A stretch of 64,000 nucleotides of DNA from Panicum virgatum (Eukaryota > Streptophyta > Magnoliopsida > Poales > Poaceae), in assembly GCF_016808335.1 (NCBI RefSeq), contig NC_053153.1, positions 32,683,172-32,747,171 of the forward strand. The letters run 5' to 3'. Numbering within the stretch: position 1 is the first letter of the stretch; every line of letters starts with the position of its first letter. The position numbers and the translations under genes are program-made. The notes under the pieces were generated by a model that did not search any database, was not told the DNA's origin, and was given only the letters and a program-made list of their open reading frames with translations. Positions 63,540 to 64,000 of the stretch are shown here, in pieces.

Positions 63540-64000
63540 CTCTGGCTCAGACTAGTCAGAGATCTCTTCGACTGGTATAGTCCTTGTTCGGACCCTTGCG
63601 TTTCCTGGTGGGTTCATTGCGACCGTGCCCTTCGACAGTGGCTGCGGCGGCTACGGTGCCTGCATTTTTTCGAGCATCAGTCATTGTGCTCTGATCTTTT
63701 CTTGTAACGCCTTGCAGCGAAGTTCTTCTTCTTGCAGCTTGTTGTACTGCTCTTGCCTTTCTGCTTCAGTCAACATTATTTCCTTCCCCTTCGCCCTCGT
63801 GATGATTTGAGGCTCTGCAGATTCTTCCTGAAGAGCTTGTATCTTGGCTCTTCGCGCCTCTTCGAGGCGAGCATCAACCCTTCGCATTGCAGCGATGTCT
63901 TCGGCAGAGATTCCAAGGTCTAGCAGATCAACTTCGTGTTGACCTTGTGCTATGTCTTCGACGGTGATGTCTTCGTTGCCGGTTGCGGGCTCTTGTCCGG
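63540..64000 (-). pseudogene. E5 gag N-terminal region (partial)
   Basis: Minus-strand coding continues past the right edge. 63,887-63,681 encodes a charged helix (L-E-E-A-R-R-A-K-I-Q-A-L-Q-E-E, R-Q-E-Q-Y-N-K-L-Q-E-E-E-L), likely coiled coil. It is followed by a decayed stretch with stops to 63,540. The gag start is not in view. Confidence 0.6.

Larger units (their letters stand above)
58093..64000 (-). mobile_element. E5: Tat-type Gypsy element, truncated by window edge
   Basis: Minus-strand Tat-type element entering from the right edge. Gag N-terminus lies at 63,887 downwards, gag core 63,497-62,913, protease/RT 62,848-60,887, RT-RNase H-second RNase H 60,886-59,387 and integrase 59,306-58,281. 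A short 3' region runs to 58,093, where it abuts the E4 LTR end. The CTTCG/CGAAG motif is unusually frequent in it. Stops and frameshifts are present but fewer than in E1 or E4. Confidence 0.85.

Overview
The window looks like an intergenic, transposon-dense stretch of a grass nuclear genome, probably panicoid-like. That assignment is inferred from the retroelement families, the CACTA and 'CCTTGTTTAGTT' MITEs, and one recognisable low-copy gene, a BIG GRAIN 1-like (BG1) gene. There is no bacterial or organellar gene content.

Left part (1-27,373). A degraded Copia end and an LTR-like repeat (1-~1,615) are followed by a nested stack of LTR retrotransposons. The outer element E1 (1,729-27,368, minus strand, Ty3/Gypsy of the Tat type with two RNase H domains) has both LTRs and a 5-bp target duplication (GGTCC). 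It is split by E2, a young Athila-like Gypsy element (7,623-17,912, plus strand, duplication GACGT). It is also split, inside its integrase, by E3, a short unusual LTR-type element with a tRNA-Met-like primer site (19,031-20,817, duplication CGACC). E1 also carries a plus-strand (antisense) intron-containing gene resembling the grass 'putative gypsy type transposon' (Transposase_28) family, with its own TATA box.

Middle part (27,374-42,349). This is mostly low-copy DNA holding small DNA transposons. There are four CACTA-type elements with verifiable 3-bp duplications (28,854-30,531; 31,230-31,528; 33,993-34,611; 35,257-36,431) and a fifth, decayed one. There are also two short MITEs, a long-TIR Mutator-like element and a (GTT)n microsatellite. 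Three of the CACTA elements contain a tRNA-like A-box/B-box module. The one convincing host gene is the intronless BG1-like gene at 38,800-39,774.

Right part (42,350-64,000). Two LTR-like fragments lead into E4 (about 45,789-58,092, plus strand), a decayed Tat-type Gypsy element with a 3' LTR but no 5' LTR in view. Downstream of pol, E4 carries two minus-strand cargo units: a spliced plant-mobile-domain (PMD) gene with TATA box, and an acidic Ser-rich ORF. E5 (58,093 to beyond the right edge, minus strand) is another Tat-type element.

Biologically the window shows retroelement genes (gag, protease, reverse transcriptase, RNase H, integrase) in several states of decay. Two Tat elements bear antisense passenger genes that converge with pol on a repeat-containing junction. 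E2 appears to have copied its own LTR promoter module upstream of a 3' accessory ORF. That module and the antisense cargo are the most interesting signals.
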